DNA of 64,000 bases from Microbacterium sp. 70-16. Lineage in GTDB: Bacteria > Actinomycetota > Actinomycetes > Actinomycetales > Microbacteriaceae. The first letter of the stretch is position 1, and every line of letters starts with the position of its first letter. The stretch lies in NCBI RefSeq assembly GCF_001898315.1, contig NZ_MKTQ01000014.1, positions 62,001 to 126,000 on the forward strand, read 5' to 3'. Positions 1 through 7,835 of this stretch are shown here, piece after piece. The position numbers and the translations under genes were made by a program. Below the pieces are notes generated by a model. It was given only the letters and a program-made list of their open reading frames with translations. It was not told the DNA's origin and made no database searches.

Positions 1-3000
1 CCGCGGCTGCAGAGCCTGCACGCCGCGGGCGCGCTCGACGTCTTCGGGAAGATCGAACGCGACAGCGCCGACGCGCGCGCGGCGGACGCCGCACGCCGCG
101 CGGCGCTGGATGCCCTGGCATCCGGCACAGCAGCGCCTGAATCCGACCCCGATGCCCTGCTGCACCGCCCCGTCATCTCGACCTACAACAGCTTCGCCGA
201 CCAGCTTGTGCGCGAGAACGCCGTCCGCATCGGGCGCGACCCCGAATCGGTCGTCCTCAGCGAATCGGCCGCGTGGCTGCTCATGCGCAGCGTCGTGCAC
301 GCGAGCGACGACGCCGCGCTGGAGGAGATCGACCGGCGGCCCTCGACGATCATCGACGCGGCCCTGCAGTTCGCCCGCGACGCCGTCGACAACCTCGCCG
401 ACCTCGATCAGATCGCCGCATTCGCAGGCGACCTCGCGGAGGTGCTCGAGCGTCCCTCGCAGCGCGGCGCCGCGCCGCTCGCACCCGTGCGCGACGCAGT
501 CGTCCCCGTGTCGTGGCTGCCGCAGTTGGCGCGCCTGGCTCGCGAGTACGACGCGCAGAAGCGCCGCCGCGGACTCATCGACTTCTCCGACCAGGTCGCC
601 GGCGCCCTGCAGATCGTCCGCGCACATCCGGCGGTCGCCGCCGAGGTCCGCGAGCGCTACCGCGTCGTCCTGCTCGACGAGTATCAGGACACGTCCGTCG
701 TGCAGAGCGACCTGCTGGCGACCCTGTTCGGCGGCACCGCCGTCATGGCCGTCGGTGACCCGCATCAGTCGATCTACGGCTGGCGCGGCGCGAGTGCCGG
801 CAACCTCGGCGGCTTCTCGGCCGCCTTCGCCCCCGGCGCGCGGGCCCATGAATTCTCCCTGCTGACGAGCTGGCGCAACAGCGAGCGCGTGCTGGGCGCC
901 GCGAACGCCCTGCTCGCCCCGCTCGTGGCGCGCACCCCCGTGCGGGTCGGCGAGCTCACGCCGCGTCCGCAGGCACCCGAGGGCACCGTCGAACTCGCGT
1001 ACGAGATCGACGTGGATGCCGAGGCTGACCGGGTCGCCGACTGGTTCGCGCAGGTGCGCACGAGCCGCGCGGCGGCGGGGAAGGCGACGACCGGCGCTGT
1101 GCTGTTCCGCGCGAAGAAGCACATGGTGCGGTTCGCCGACGCCCTCGGACGCCGTGGCATCCCGCACCGCATCCTGGGCCTCGGGGGACTCCTCTCCACC
1201 CCCGAAGTCGTCGACGTCGTCGCGGCGCTGCGCGTCATCAGCGACCCGAAGGCCGGCTCCGCACTCATTCGACTGCTCAGCGGTCCGCGCTGGGCCGTGG
1301 GCCTGCCCGACCTCCGTGCGCTCGAACAGCTCGCACGCCGCATCGGACGCCACGACTCGACCCTGCAGGCGCTGGGCGCCGATGTCGTCGCGCAACTGCG
1401 CCGGTCGGGTGACGAGGCCGCCTCGCTCATCGACGCGCTCGACTTCGTGGGGCGTCAGGCCGACGACCACGGCTGGCTCACCGGGTTCACGCCGCTCGGG
1501 CGCACGCGTCTGCGCGAGGCATCCGCCGTCTTCGCCGGTCTGCGGCGCGCGGCAGGTCTGCCGGTGCCCGAGCTCGTGCGGCTCATCGAGGTCGAGCTGC
1601 GTCTGGACATCGAGCTCGCCGCGAACGAGGCGCGCGGGCCCGCCCGCGTCGCGGGTGACCAGCTGCGCGCGTTCGTCGACGAGCTGCAGGGGTTTCTCGC
1701 CGCCGACGAGAGCGGATCGCTACCGGCTCTGCTCGCGTGGCTCGACCGCGCCGAGAGGGCTGACGAGTTCGCCCCGCGCACCGAGCCACCCGAGGACGAC
1801 GTCGTGCAGCTGCTCACGATCCACGGGTCGAAGGGGCTCGAATGGGATGCCGTCGCCGTCGTCCGCGGCGTCGAGGACGAACTGCCCGCCAAGCCCCGCG
1901 ACGGGCTCGGCTGGCTGCGCTTCGGCGTGCTGCCGTACCCGTTCCGCGGTGACCGCGACTGGCTGCCGCACCTGGCGTGGGGTGCGGCGGATGCCCCCAC
2001 CCAGCAAGATCTGCGTGATGCGCTCGTGGCGTTCAAGGAGGCGCTGAAGGAGCGCCAGCTCGAAGAGGAGCGCCGCCTCGGCTATGTCGCCGTCACCCGC
2101 GCACGCGACCTACTGCTCGTCACCGGATCGGCGTGGTCGGGCACGAAGGAGCAGCGTCCGCCGAGCCGGTTCCTGACCGAGATCGCGGAGGCGCTGGGGC
2201 AGGAGCTCGCGATCCCGGAGGATGTGGGGGAAGACCCGTACCTTGACGAGAGCCGGCTGCTGGCGTGGCCGATCGACCCGCTCGGCGCACGCCGCGGCGC
2301 GGTCGGGAAGGCTGCCGCGCGCGTGCGTACGGCACAGCAGTCGGCGCCGGCCGAACCCGCGCGCGACGTCGTGCTGCTCCTGGCGGAGCGAGCGGAGCGC
2401 GAGGCAGGGGTCGCAGAGGCGGCGCCCACCCGTATTCCGGCATCCCGCTACAAGGACTACGTCGCGGACTACGCGGGGGCGGCCTCGGCGCTCGCGCTGC
2501 CGGTACCCGAGCGGCCGTACCGGCAGACCCGGTTGGGCACGCTGTTCCACGCGTGGATCGAGCAGCGCTCCGGACTGCAGGGCGCGGGCGCGTCACTCGA
2601 TGACGCGCTGTGGGAGGTCGACGACGACACGATGGGTCTCGCCGAGGCGGACGCCGTCGCGATGGATGACCTGAAGGCACGGTTCCTCGCGTCGGAGTGG
2701 GCGGAACTGCAGCCGATCGAGGTCGAGGTCGAGATCGACGTCGCGCTCGACGACCTGTTGCCCGACGGGCGCCCGCACATCGCGATCTGCAAGCTCGACG
2801 CCGTCTATCGCCGCGGCGAGCGGATCGAGATCGTCGACTGGAAGACGGGCCGCCCGCCCCGTAACGCGAAGGAGCGGGAAGAGCGACTGCTGCAACTACG
2901 GCTGTACCGGCGGGCTTACCAGGCACGCAGCGGCATCTCCGCGGACCTCATCGACGTCGCGCTGTTCTACGTCGCCGACGACCTCATCATCCGCGACTGA
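1..3000 (+). CDS. adnB: AdnB-like UvrD-family helicase with C-terminal RecB-type nuclease (5' partial)
   Basis: One open frame runs from base 1 to the stop at 2998-3000, so the start codon and Walker A lie upstream of the window. Helicase motifs visible in order are Ia (TYNSFA, about codon 61), Walker B (VLLDEYQDTS), III (GDPHQSIYGWRGAS), IV (LLTSWRN), V (LLTIHGSKGLEWD) and VI (GYVAVTRARDLLL). A PD-(D/E)XK nuclease core follows near the C terminus (EIVDWKTGRPP). This SF1A motor plus RecB nuclease layout is that of the actinobacterial AdnA/AdnB double-strand-break resection complex. Position just upstream of nudC and uvrD2, as for Rv3201c in mycobacteria, favours AdnB over AdnA; AdnA would be expected immediately upstream, outside the window. 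The family is secure; the A/B assignment rests on synteny. Confidence 0.9.
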   Translation, partial: PRLQSLHAAGALDVFGKIERDSADARAADAARRAALDALASGTAAPESDPDALLHRPVISTYNSFADQLVRENAVRIGRDPESVVLSESAAWLLMRSVVHASDDAALEEIDRRPSTIIDAALQFARDAVDNLADLDQIAAFAGDLAEVLERPSQRGAAPLAPVRDAVVPVSWLPQLARLAREYDAQKRRRGLIDFSDQVAGALQIVRAHPAVAAEVRERYRVVLLDEYQDTSVVQSDLLATLFGGTAVMAVGDPHQSIYGWRGASAGNLGGFSAAFAPGARAHEFSLLTSWRNSERVLGAANALLAPLVARTPVRVGELTPRPQAPEGTVELAYEIDVDAEADRVADWFAQVRTSRAAAGKATTGAVLFRAKKHMVRFADALGRRGIPHRILGLGGLLSTPEVVDVVAALRVISDPKAGSALIRLLSGPRWAVGLPDLRALEQLARRIGRHDSTLQALGADVVAQLRRSGDEAASLIDALDFVGRQADDHGWLTGFTPLGRTRLREASAVFAGLRRAAGLPVPELVRLIEVELRLDIELAANEARGPARVAGDQLRAFVDELQGFLAADESGSLPALLAWLDRAERADEFAPRTEPPEDDVVQLLTIHGSKGLEWDAVAVVRGVEDELPAKPRDGLGWLRFGVLPYPFRGDRDWLPHLAWGAADAPTQQDLRDALVAFKEALKERQLEEERRLGYVAVTRARDLLLVTGSAWSGTKEQRPPSRFLTEIAEALGQELAIPEDVGEDPYLDESRLLAWPIDPLGARRGAVGKAAARVRTAQQSAPAEPARDVVLLLAERAEREAGVAEAAPTRIPASRYKDYVADYAGAASALALPVPERPYRQTRLGTLFHAWIEQRSGLQGAGASLDDALWEVDDDTMGLAEADAVAMDDLKARFLASEWAELQPIEVEVEIDVALDDLLPDGRPHIAICKLDAVYRRGERIEIVDWKTGRPPRNAKEREERLLQLRLYRRAYQARSGISADLIDVALFYVADDLIIRD

Positions 3001-3006
3001 CGAGGA

Positions 3007-4302
3007 TCAGATGGTGCCGGTCCAGCGGCGCAGCGCGTTGCGTGCCGCGCTGTCGACGTCGGCATCGCGCGGCTCTTCGCCCGAGGCGCCTGAGGTGACC
3101 GGGGCCTCCGCGGTGGCAGCGCTCTCGCCGTCGCTTGTCGCCGGCGCGACGACGCCCGTCTCCTCGCGCAGACCGGTCCACGCCGACAGCTCGACGGGCA
3201 CGGTCGCGTCTGCTTCACCCGTGTCGATGGCCGCCGTCTCGTTCGACATGAAACCGGCAAGGGTCTCGGCGTCGAACGTATCGGTGTGCATCGACGTGTC
3301 GATCGGGCCGGCAGCCGCGGGAACGCGCTCACTCGCCGCGATCGCTTCGTCGGCGGTCACGGCGTCGTGGTGCACGGCCGGCTGATCGCGCACGCTCTCG
3401 GCGAGCGAGTCGAGCAGCGCGACCGCGTCGGCGATGATCTCCTCCGATCCCGTGGTGTGGCCGTGGACGAGCCACTTCGCGAACTCGAGCTCGGCGTGCA
3501 GACGCGCGCGCTCGGCGAGCTGCGGGTCGGGCGCGCGGTGCGAGGCGCGGGCGTAGGCATCCAGCACATCGTCGCGGGCTGCGGGGGCCGATGCCGTCCA
3601 GCGCAGGTCGATCGCGGGGTCGCTCACCGCGAGTCCGCCCCACGACAGCAGGCCGGTCACGATCGGTACGCCCTCGGCGTCGTCTTCGAACACGAAGGAT
3701 GCCGGGTCGGCGCCGCCGAGCACGACGGTCGTCTCGAAGCGCCACAGTCGGTCGGATGCCAGCGCCGTGCTCCACCGCCGCAGCAGTCCGAACGGCAGGC
3801 GTCCGGTCGCCTCCGCGGCATCCAGCAGCTTCTCGGCCTCGTCGCGCACCGCCGCCGCCGTCTGCACCGGCAGGCCGGCGTCGCGGACGACGGTGACGGG
3901 CAGGTCGTGCACCTGTGCGGTCGCGGTCGCGAGCGCCGTCGCGATGCCGCGGCCGGCCGGCACGTGCGCTGCGTCGACGCGGTAGCCCGGCAGCAGGGTC
4001 TGTACGAGGGTGTGGCGGCCGTCGACGCGCGTCTGCCCGAGCACATCCGGTGCGCCGAACGGCAGCACGGCGCGCACGCCCGGCGTCAGCGACGTGAGTG
4101 CGCGCGCTTCGGCACGCAGGTCGGCGTCGGCGTCGTCGTCCACGGGAACGCGCACGACGACGCGGCGTCCGTCTTCCAGATGGGCGATCGCGCTGTCGTA
4201 GCGGCCGCTGGTCCCCTCGCTGAGCGAACCGACGCTCGTCACCACGACGCGGGGCAGGGCCGAGGTCACCGACGCGGCTAGAGTGAGAGGTGAGCGTGCC
4301 AT
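3007..4302 (-). CDS. Degenerate APH-fold phosphotransferase (probable pseudokinase)
   Basis: This 431-residue protein has the aminoglycoside/macrolide phosphotransferase layout: an N-lobe (RRVVVRVP), a linker, and a C-lobe segment where the HGDxHxxN catalytic loop and the Asp metal site should be. Those sites read VVLGGADPASFVF and VTGLLSWGG, so the catalytic HGD and the metal Asp are lost, and Arg replaces the usual N-lobe Lys. The structural DPAIDLRW that follows the active site in the family is intact. The last ~100 residues are acidic and low-complexity. It lies between adnB and nudC on the opposite strand, where mycobacteria carry a potassium-channel gene. The start is fixed by TAACCT ending 6 nt before ATG (leaderless type). 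A binding or scaffold role is inferred; enzymatic function is doubtful. Confidence 0.75.
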   Translation of the reverse strand: MARSPLTLAASVTSALPRVVVTSVGSLSEGTSGRYDSAIAHLEDGRRVVVRVPVDDDADADLRAEARALTSLTPGVRAVLPFGAPDVLGQTRVDGRHTLVQTLLPGYRVDAAHVPAGRGIATALATATAQVHDLPVTVVRDAGLPVQTAAAVRDEAEKLLDAAEATGRLPFGLLRRWSTALASDRLWRFETTVVLGGADPASFVFEDDAEGVPIVTGLLSWGGLAVSDPAIDLRWTASAPAARDDVLDAYARASHRAPDPQLAERARLHAELEFAKWLVHGHTTGSEEIIADAVALLDSLAESVRDQPAVHHDAVTADEAIAASERVPAAAGPIDTSMHTDTFDAETLAGFMSNETAAIDTGEADATVPVELSAWTGLREETGVVAPATSDGESAATAEAPVTSGASGEEPRDADVDSAARNALRRWTGTI

Positions 4303-4308
4303 GCCCCC

Positions 4309-4314
4309 AGGTTA
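4309..4314 (-). promoter_or_regulatory. -10 element of the phosphotransferase-like gene
   Basis: TAACCT on the minus strand ends 6 nt before the ATG at 4302 with no Shine-Dalgarno, the pattern of a leaderless transcript. Confidence 0.6.
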
Positions 4315-4367
4315 GGTCGGACGTGCCCCGTCCGGTCGCGCGCCACGCCCGGCAAGGAAGGTCCCGC

Positions 4368-5297
4368 ATGACGCGATCGGACGCCCCGCAGCCGCCAGCC
4401 CTGGCGCGCGCGGGCATCGACCGCTCCGCCGAAGAGCGCGAGCAGCCCGACCTCGTGGACAGCTTGCGCGCCGATCCCGCCACGCGTGTCGTGGCCGTGC
4501 ACGGCGACCGCGGACTCGTGTCGACGTCGGGGCCGCACCTGCACACCGTCGGCGTCGCCGACGTGTCGGGCGACGTGGAGTGGGCTTTCCTCGGGCGTGA
4601 CGACGCCGGCTTTGCCATGCTGCTCGCCGTGTCGGGACCGGATGCCGAACCGCCGGTCGTCGTGCCCGACGGCGCCGAGTGGGCCGCTCTGCGTGCTGTC
4701 GGCGGGGAGCTCGACCCGGTCGCCGCAGCTCTGCTCGTCGAGGCCGTGTCGCTGGGGCGCTGGCTCGTCGACGCGCCCTTCTGCCCCGCCTGCGGTGCGC
4801 GCACGCGAACGCGCGCGGCGGGCTGGGCGCGCCATTGCCCGTCGTGCGGGCGCGAGCACTTCCCGCGCACCGATCCGGCGGTCATCGTCGCCGTCCAGTC
4901 CGCCGACGGCGAGCGTCTGCTCCTCGGCAAGAACGCGCTGTGGGCAGGCCGCAACATGTACTCGACGTTCGCCGGCTTCGTCGAGGCGGGGGAGTCGCTC
5001 GAGTCGGCCATCACACGTGAGATCCACGAGGAGTCCGGCGTGGTCGTCGCGGCATCCTCGTACCGCGGTTCACAGGCGTGGCCCTATCCGCGCTCGCTCA
5101 TGCTCGGGTTCCACGCGACGTGCACCCCCGACTCGGTCGTCCGTGCCGACGGCGTCGAGATCGTCGACGCGCGCTGGTTCGACCGCGCCGAGCTCGCCGA
5201 GGCGCTGGCCGGGCGCAGCACCGACGGCGTCGCGCTGCCCGGAACCGCCTCGATCGCCTATCGACTGATCGTCGACTGGGTCGAGTCGGCGCCGTGA
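4368..5297 (+). CDS. nudC: NAD(+)/NADH diphosphatase NudC (Nudix)
   Basis: This 309-residue Nudix hydrolase is expected to cleave NAD(H) into NMN(H) and AMP, and in some bacteria it removes NAD caps from RNA. A four-cysteine zinc ribbon (FCPACG and HCPSCG) precedes the Nudix box G-x5-E-x7-REIHEESG. The NADH-pyrophosphatase signature follows as SQAWPYPRS, which separates NudC from other Nudix families. The frame is open upstream to 4290, but AAGGAAG at 4354-4360 places the start at ATG 4368. The final TGA overlaps the GTG of uvrD2, so the two genes are translationally coupled. Mycobacteria have the same nudC-uvrD2 order. Confidence 0.94.
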   Translation: MTRSDAPQPPALARAGIDRSAEEREQPDLVDSLRADPATRVVAVHGDRGLVSTSGPHLHTVGVADVSGDVEWAFLGRDDAGFAMLLAVSGPDAEPPVVVPDGAEWAALRAVGGELDPVAAALLVEAVSLGRWLVDAPFCPACGARTRTRAAGWARHCPSCGREHFPRTDPAVIVAVQSADGERLLLGKNALWAGRNMYSTFAGFVEAGESLESAITREIHEESGVVVAASSYRGSQAWPYPRSLMLGFHATCTPDSVVRADGVEIVDARWFDRAELAEALAGRSTDGVALPGTASIAYRLIVDWVESAP

Positions 5298-7006
5298 GTG
5301 GCGACCCCCTCGCCGGTCTCGACGACCAGCAGCGGGCCGCGGCCTCGCTTCTGCGCGGGCCCGTGTGCGTGCTTGCCGGTGCCGGCACCGGCAAGACCCG
5401 CGTCATCACGCACCGCATCGCGCACGGCGTCGACACGGGTGCCTACTCGCCCGGTCGGGTGATGGCCGTCACCTTCACCGCGAAGGCCGCCGGCGAGATG
5501 CGCGGACGCCTGCGCGCGCTCGGCGTCGAGGGCGTCGCGGCGCGGACCTTCCACGCGACCGCGCTCGCGCAGTTGAACTTCTTCTGGCCGCAACTGGCGG
5601 GCGACACGGCGCCCACGATCATCGACAAGAAGGTGCGCGTGCTCGGCCAAGCCGCCGACTCGCTCGGCCTGCACCTCGATGCCGCGACGCTGCGAGATGT
5701 CGCAAGCCGCATCGAGTGGCGCAAGGTCGCGATGCGCACGATCGAACAGGATGCGGCCGCGCACCCCGCAGGCCTCGGCGGGATCGACGCCGGCAAGCTG
5801 GCCGACCTGATGCGCGCGTACGAGAAGGTCAAGGACGACCGCCGCCAGCTCGATTTCGAAGACGTGCTGCTCGCGTGCGCCGGGATGCTCGAGTCCGAGC
5901 CGCGCGTCGCAGCCGCCGTCCACGAGCAGTACCGCCACCTGACGGTCGACGAGTTCCAGGACGTGTCGCCCGTGCAGTATCGGCTGCTGGAACTGTGGCT
6001 CGGCGACCGCCGCGACATCTGCGTCGTCGGCGACGCGAGCCAGACGATCTACTCGTTCGCGGGCGCCGACCCTCGCTACCTGCTCGAGTTCGGATCGCAC
6101 TATCCGGATGCCCAGCTCGTGCGCCTCGAGCACAGCTATCGGTCCGACCCCGCGATCCTCGCGGTCGCCAACGCCCTCATGCGGGGGCGCCCCGGCGCGC
6201 TCGCGCTGACCTCCGCGCGCAGGCCCGGCCCCGCGCCGGTCGTCACGGCGTACCCGGACGACAGCGCTGAGGCATCCGGTGTCGCGGCAGCCGTCGCCGC
6301 GCAGATCGCGTCGGGCATCTCGCCGGACGACATCGCGATCCTCTACCGCGCGAACGCGCAGTCGGCGCCGCTGCTCGCGGCGCTCTCGGCGCGGGGGATC
6401 GCCGCGACCGTGCTGGGCGGCACGCGCTTCTTCGACCTGCCCGAAGTGCGTCAGGCGGTCATGGCACTGCGCGGCGCGTCGGTTGCACCGGTCGAGACGA
6501 CGTTCCTCGCCGCGGTGCGCGACGTGCTCCGCTCGCTCGGCCTGACCGACGAGGCACCGCCCGCGGGCGGCGCGCTGCGTGACGCGTGGGAAGCCCGGTC
6601 GGCGGTGCTGCGGCTCGCGGAGGAGGCGCCCGAGGGCACGACCCTGCGCGGCTTCACTGACGAGCTGATGGCGCGCGGTCGCGACCAGCACGAGCCCGCG
6701 CTGCGCACGGTGACCCTCGCGACGCTGCACGCGGCGAAGGGTCTCGAATGGGACCACGTGCACCTGGTCGGGATGAGCGAGGGGCTGCTGCCGATCTCGT
6801 ACGCGACGGGGTTCGAGCAGATCGACGAGGAGCGCCGGCTAGCTTACGTCGGCATCACGCGGGCCGGGCGAACGCTCTCGCTGTCATGGTCGGAGCACTC
6901 GGGGTCGCGTCCTCGGCAGCGCTCGCGATTCCTTCAGGAGATCGGCACAGACACCGTTCGTGCGGGCGATGGGCGTGCCAGACCCGGCGCACGTGGGCGG
7001 AGCTGA
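5294..7006 (+). CDS. uvrD2: UvrD2-type ATP-dependent DNA helicase, short form
   Basis: This 570-residue SF1A helicase has Walker A (GAGTGKTRV), motif Ia (FHATALAQ), Walker B (VDEFQDVSPVQ), motif III (GDASQTIYSFAGAD), motif V (TLHAAKGLEWDHVHL) and motif VI (YVGITRAGRTLSL). The start is GTG 5294, overlapping the nudC stop as GTGA; the frame is open further upstream inside nudC but that is not used. Mycobacterial UvrD2 has a C-terminal HRDC domain and a tetracysteine motif; this protein stops about 20 residues after the SRFL motif, so both are absent. Its last 152 nt overlap the converging gene on the minus strand. A role in repair or replication-fork clearing is inferred from the family. Confidence 0.92.
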   Translation: MSGDPLAGLDDQQRAAASLLRGPVCVLAGAGTGKTRVITHRIAHGVDTGAYSPGRVMAVTFTAKAAGEMRGRLRALGVEGVAARTFHATALAQLNFFWPQLAGDTAPTIIDKKVRVLGQAADSLGLHLDAATLRDVASRIEWRKVAMRTIEQDAAAHPAGLGGIDAGKLADLMRAYEKVKDDRRQLDFEDVLLACAGMLESEPRVAAAVHEQYRHLTVDEFQDVSPVQYRLLELWLGDRRDICVVGDASQTIYSFAGADPRYLLEFGSHYPDAQLVRLEHSYRSDPAILAVANALMRGRPGALALTSARRPGPAPVVTAYPDDSAEASGVAAAVAAQIASGISPDDIAILYRANAQSAPLLAALSARGIAATVLGGTRFFDLPEVRQAVMALRGASVAPVETTFLAAVRDVLRSLGLTDEAPPAGGALRDAWEARSAVLRLAEEAPEGTTLRGFTDELMARGRDQHEPALRTVTLATLHAAKGLEWDHVHLVGMSEGLLPISYATGFEQIDEERRLAYVGITRAGRTLSLSWSEHSGSRPRQRSRFLQEIGTDTVRAGDGRARPGARGRS

Positions 7007-7718
7007 GCGTCACCGACAGTGTGGCCGCGGGCGGTGCGGCGGGTTCTGATCTCAGCAGTCGTGCAGCCAGGACCGCCGCCTCCAAGACCAGCGCCGCGTC
7101 GGTCGCGACGCGCTGACGGCCGATGAGCTGCACGGCGATGAGCGGCCACTGCGGATCGGCGTCGATGCGGTGTGTGTGCAGGCAGGTCAGGCACGCCGTG
7201 AGGCCCGGCACGACCAGTGGGCCCACGACGATGCTGTCGCCGGCGAGCACGATCGGCAGGTGCGTGATGTCGGCTGTCATCAGGGCCGCCGTGCGGCGCG
7301 GCTCGAGTGCGCCGTCGGCGACGACGATGAGCGGTGCCGACCGGTCGGGGCGATCTTGCGTCCAGCGGGTCGTCGTCGTGATCGCAAGGCCCGCGGCGCG
7401 CCAGCCGTGTGCGAACGCGTCGGCCTCGGCGAAGCTGATCTCGCTCGGCAGCTCGGCGGCCGCGGTCAGGGCCGCGGCCGGCCCCGGCGCCAGCGCACCC
7501 CCGATGCCGGCGATGAAGCGCTCGGCATCCACGAGCGGTGCGCCCAGGCTCCGCGCGAGCGGCAGCAGCATGGCATCGGGGATGCCCTCGGCCAGGGCAT
7601 CCAGCAGCTGTTCCTGCCAGCGGGTGATGTCGTCGATGCGCACGGTGCCGTCAGCGCCCAGCTGCAGGCACGACTCGGTGCGCCACAGCGGGGGCCTGGA
7701 GGGAGCGAGTCGGAGCAT
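6855..7718 (-). CDS. ThiF/cyclodehydratase-like cysteine protein (Rv3196 type)
   Basis: A 287-residue protein of the group often labelled TOMM leader-binding or ThiF-like. Its paired metal-ligand motifs are CLTC at residues 176-179, in the context VGPLVVPGLTACLTC, and CLC at 256-258. No adenylation P-loop is evident and no precursor peptide or YcaO gene is nearby, so it is unlikely to belong to a thiazole/oxazole biosynthetic cluster. Its position next to uvrD2 and the zincin-like gene matches Rv3196 and suggests a conserved actinobacterial housekeeping role of unknown nature. The start is set at ATG 7718 because CATGAT ends 6 nt upstream; the frame is open 12 codons further. The final 152 nt run antisense to the end of uvrD2. 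Confidence 0.7.
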   Translation of the reverse strand: MLRLAPSRPPLWRTESCLQLGADGTVRIDDITRWQEQLLDALAEGIPDAMLLPLARSLGAPLVDAERFIAGIGGALAPGPAAALTAAAELPSEISFAEADAFAHGWRAAGLAITTTTRWTQDRPDRSAPLIVVADGALEPRRTAALMTADITHLPIVLAGDSIVVGPLVVPGLTACLTCLHTHRIDADPQWPLIAVQLIGRQRVATDAALVLEAAVLAARLLRSEPAAPPAATLSVTLSSAHVRRVWHAHRPHERCLCRSPEGIASAAEDATPSAPTMTARAFARPA

Positions 7719-7724
7719 GTCCCG

Positions 7725-7730
7725 ATCATG
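7725..7730 (-). promoter_or_regulatory. -10 element of the ThiF-like gene
   Basis: CATGAT on the minus strand ends 6 nt before ATG 7718. The same hexamer is the -10 of the TTGACA-N17 promoter at 54936-54964, which supports the assignment. Confidence 0.5.
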
Positions 7731-7835
7731 CCCAGACGGCGGAGCCTCCGTCACGACTGTCCACAGGCCGAGCGCGGAATCGCCGAAATCCGCCGCCTGT
7801 GGAGGAGGCGATGCGCCGCGTGCGCGCGGGGCAGC

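Noticed and set aside
3329..5014. A 561-codon minus-strand open frame across the phosphotransferase-like gene and nudC
   Set aside because: It is a frame shadow of two well-supported genes; the C-terminal half is Arg-rich noise.
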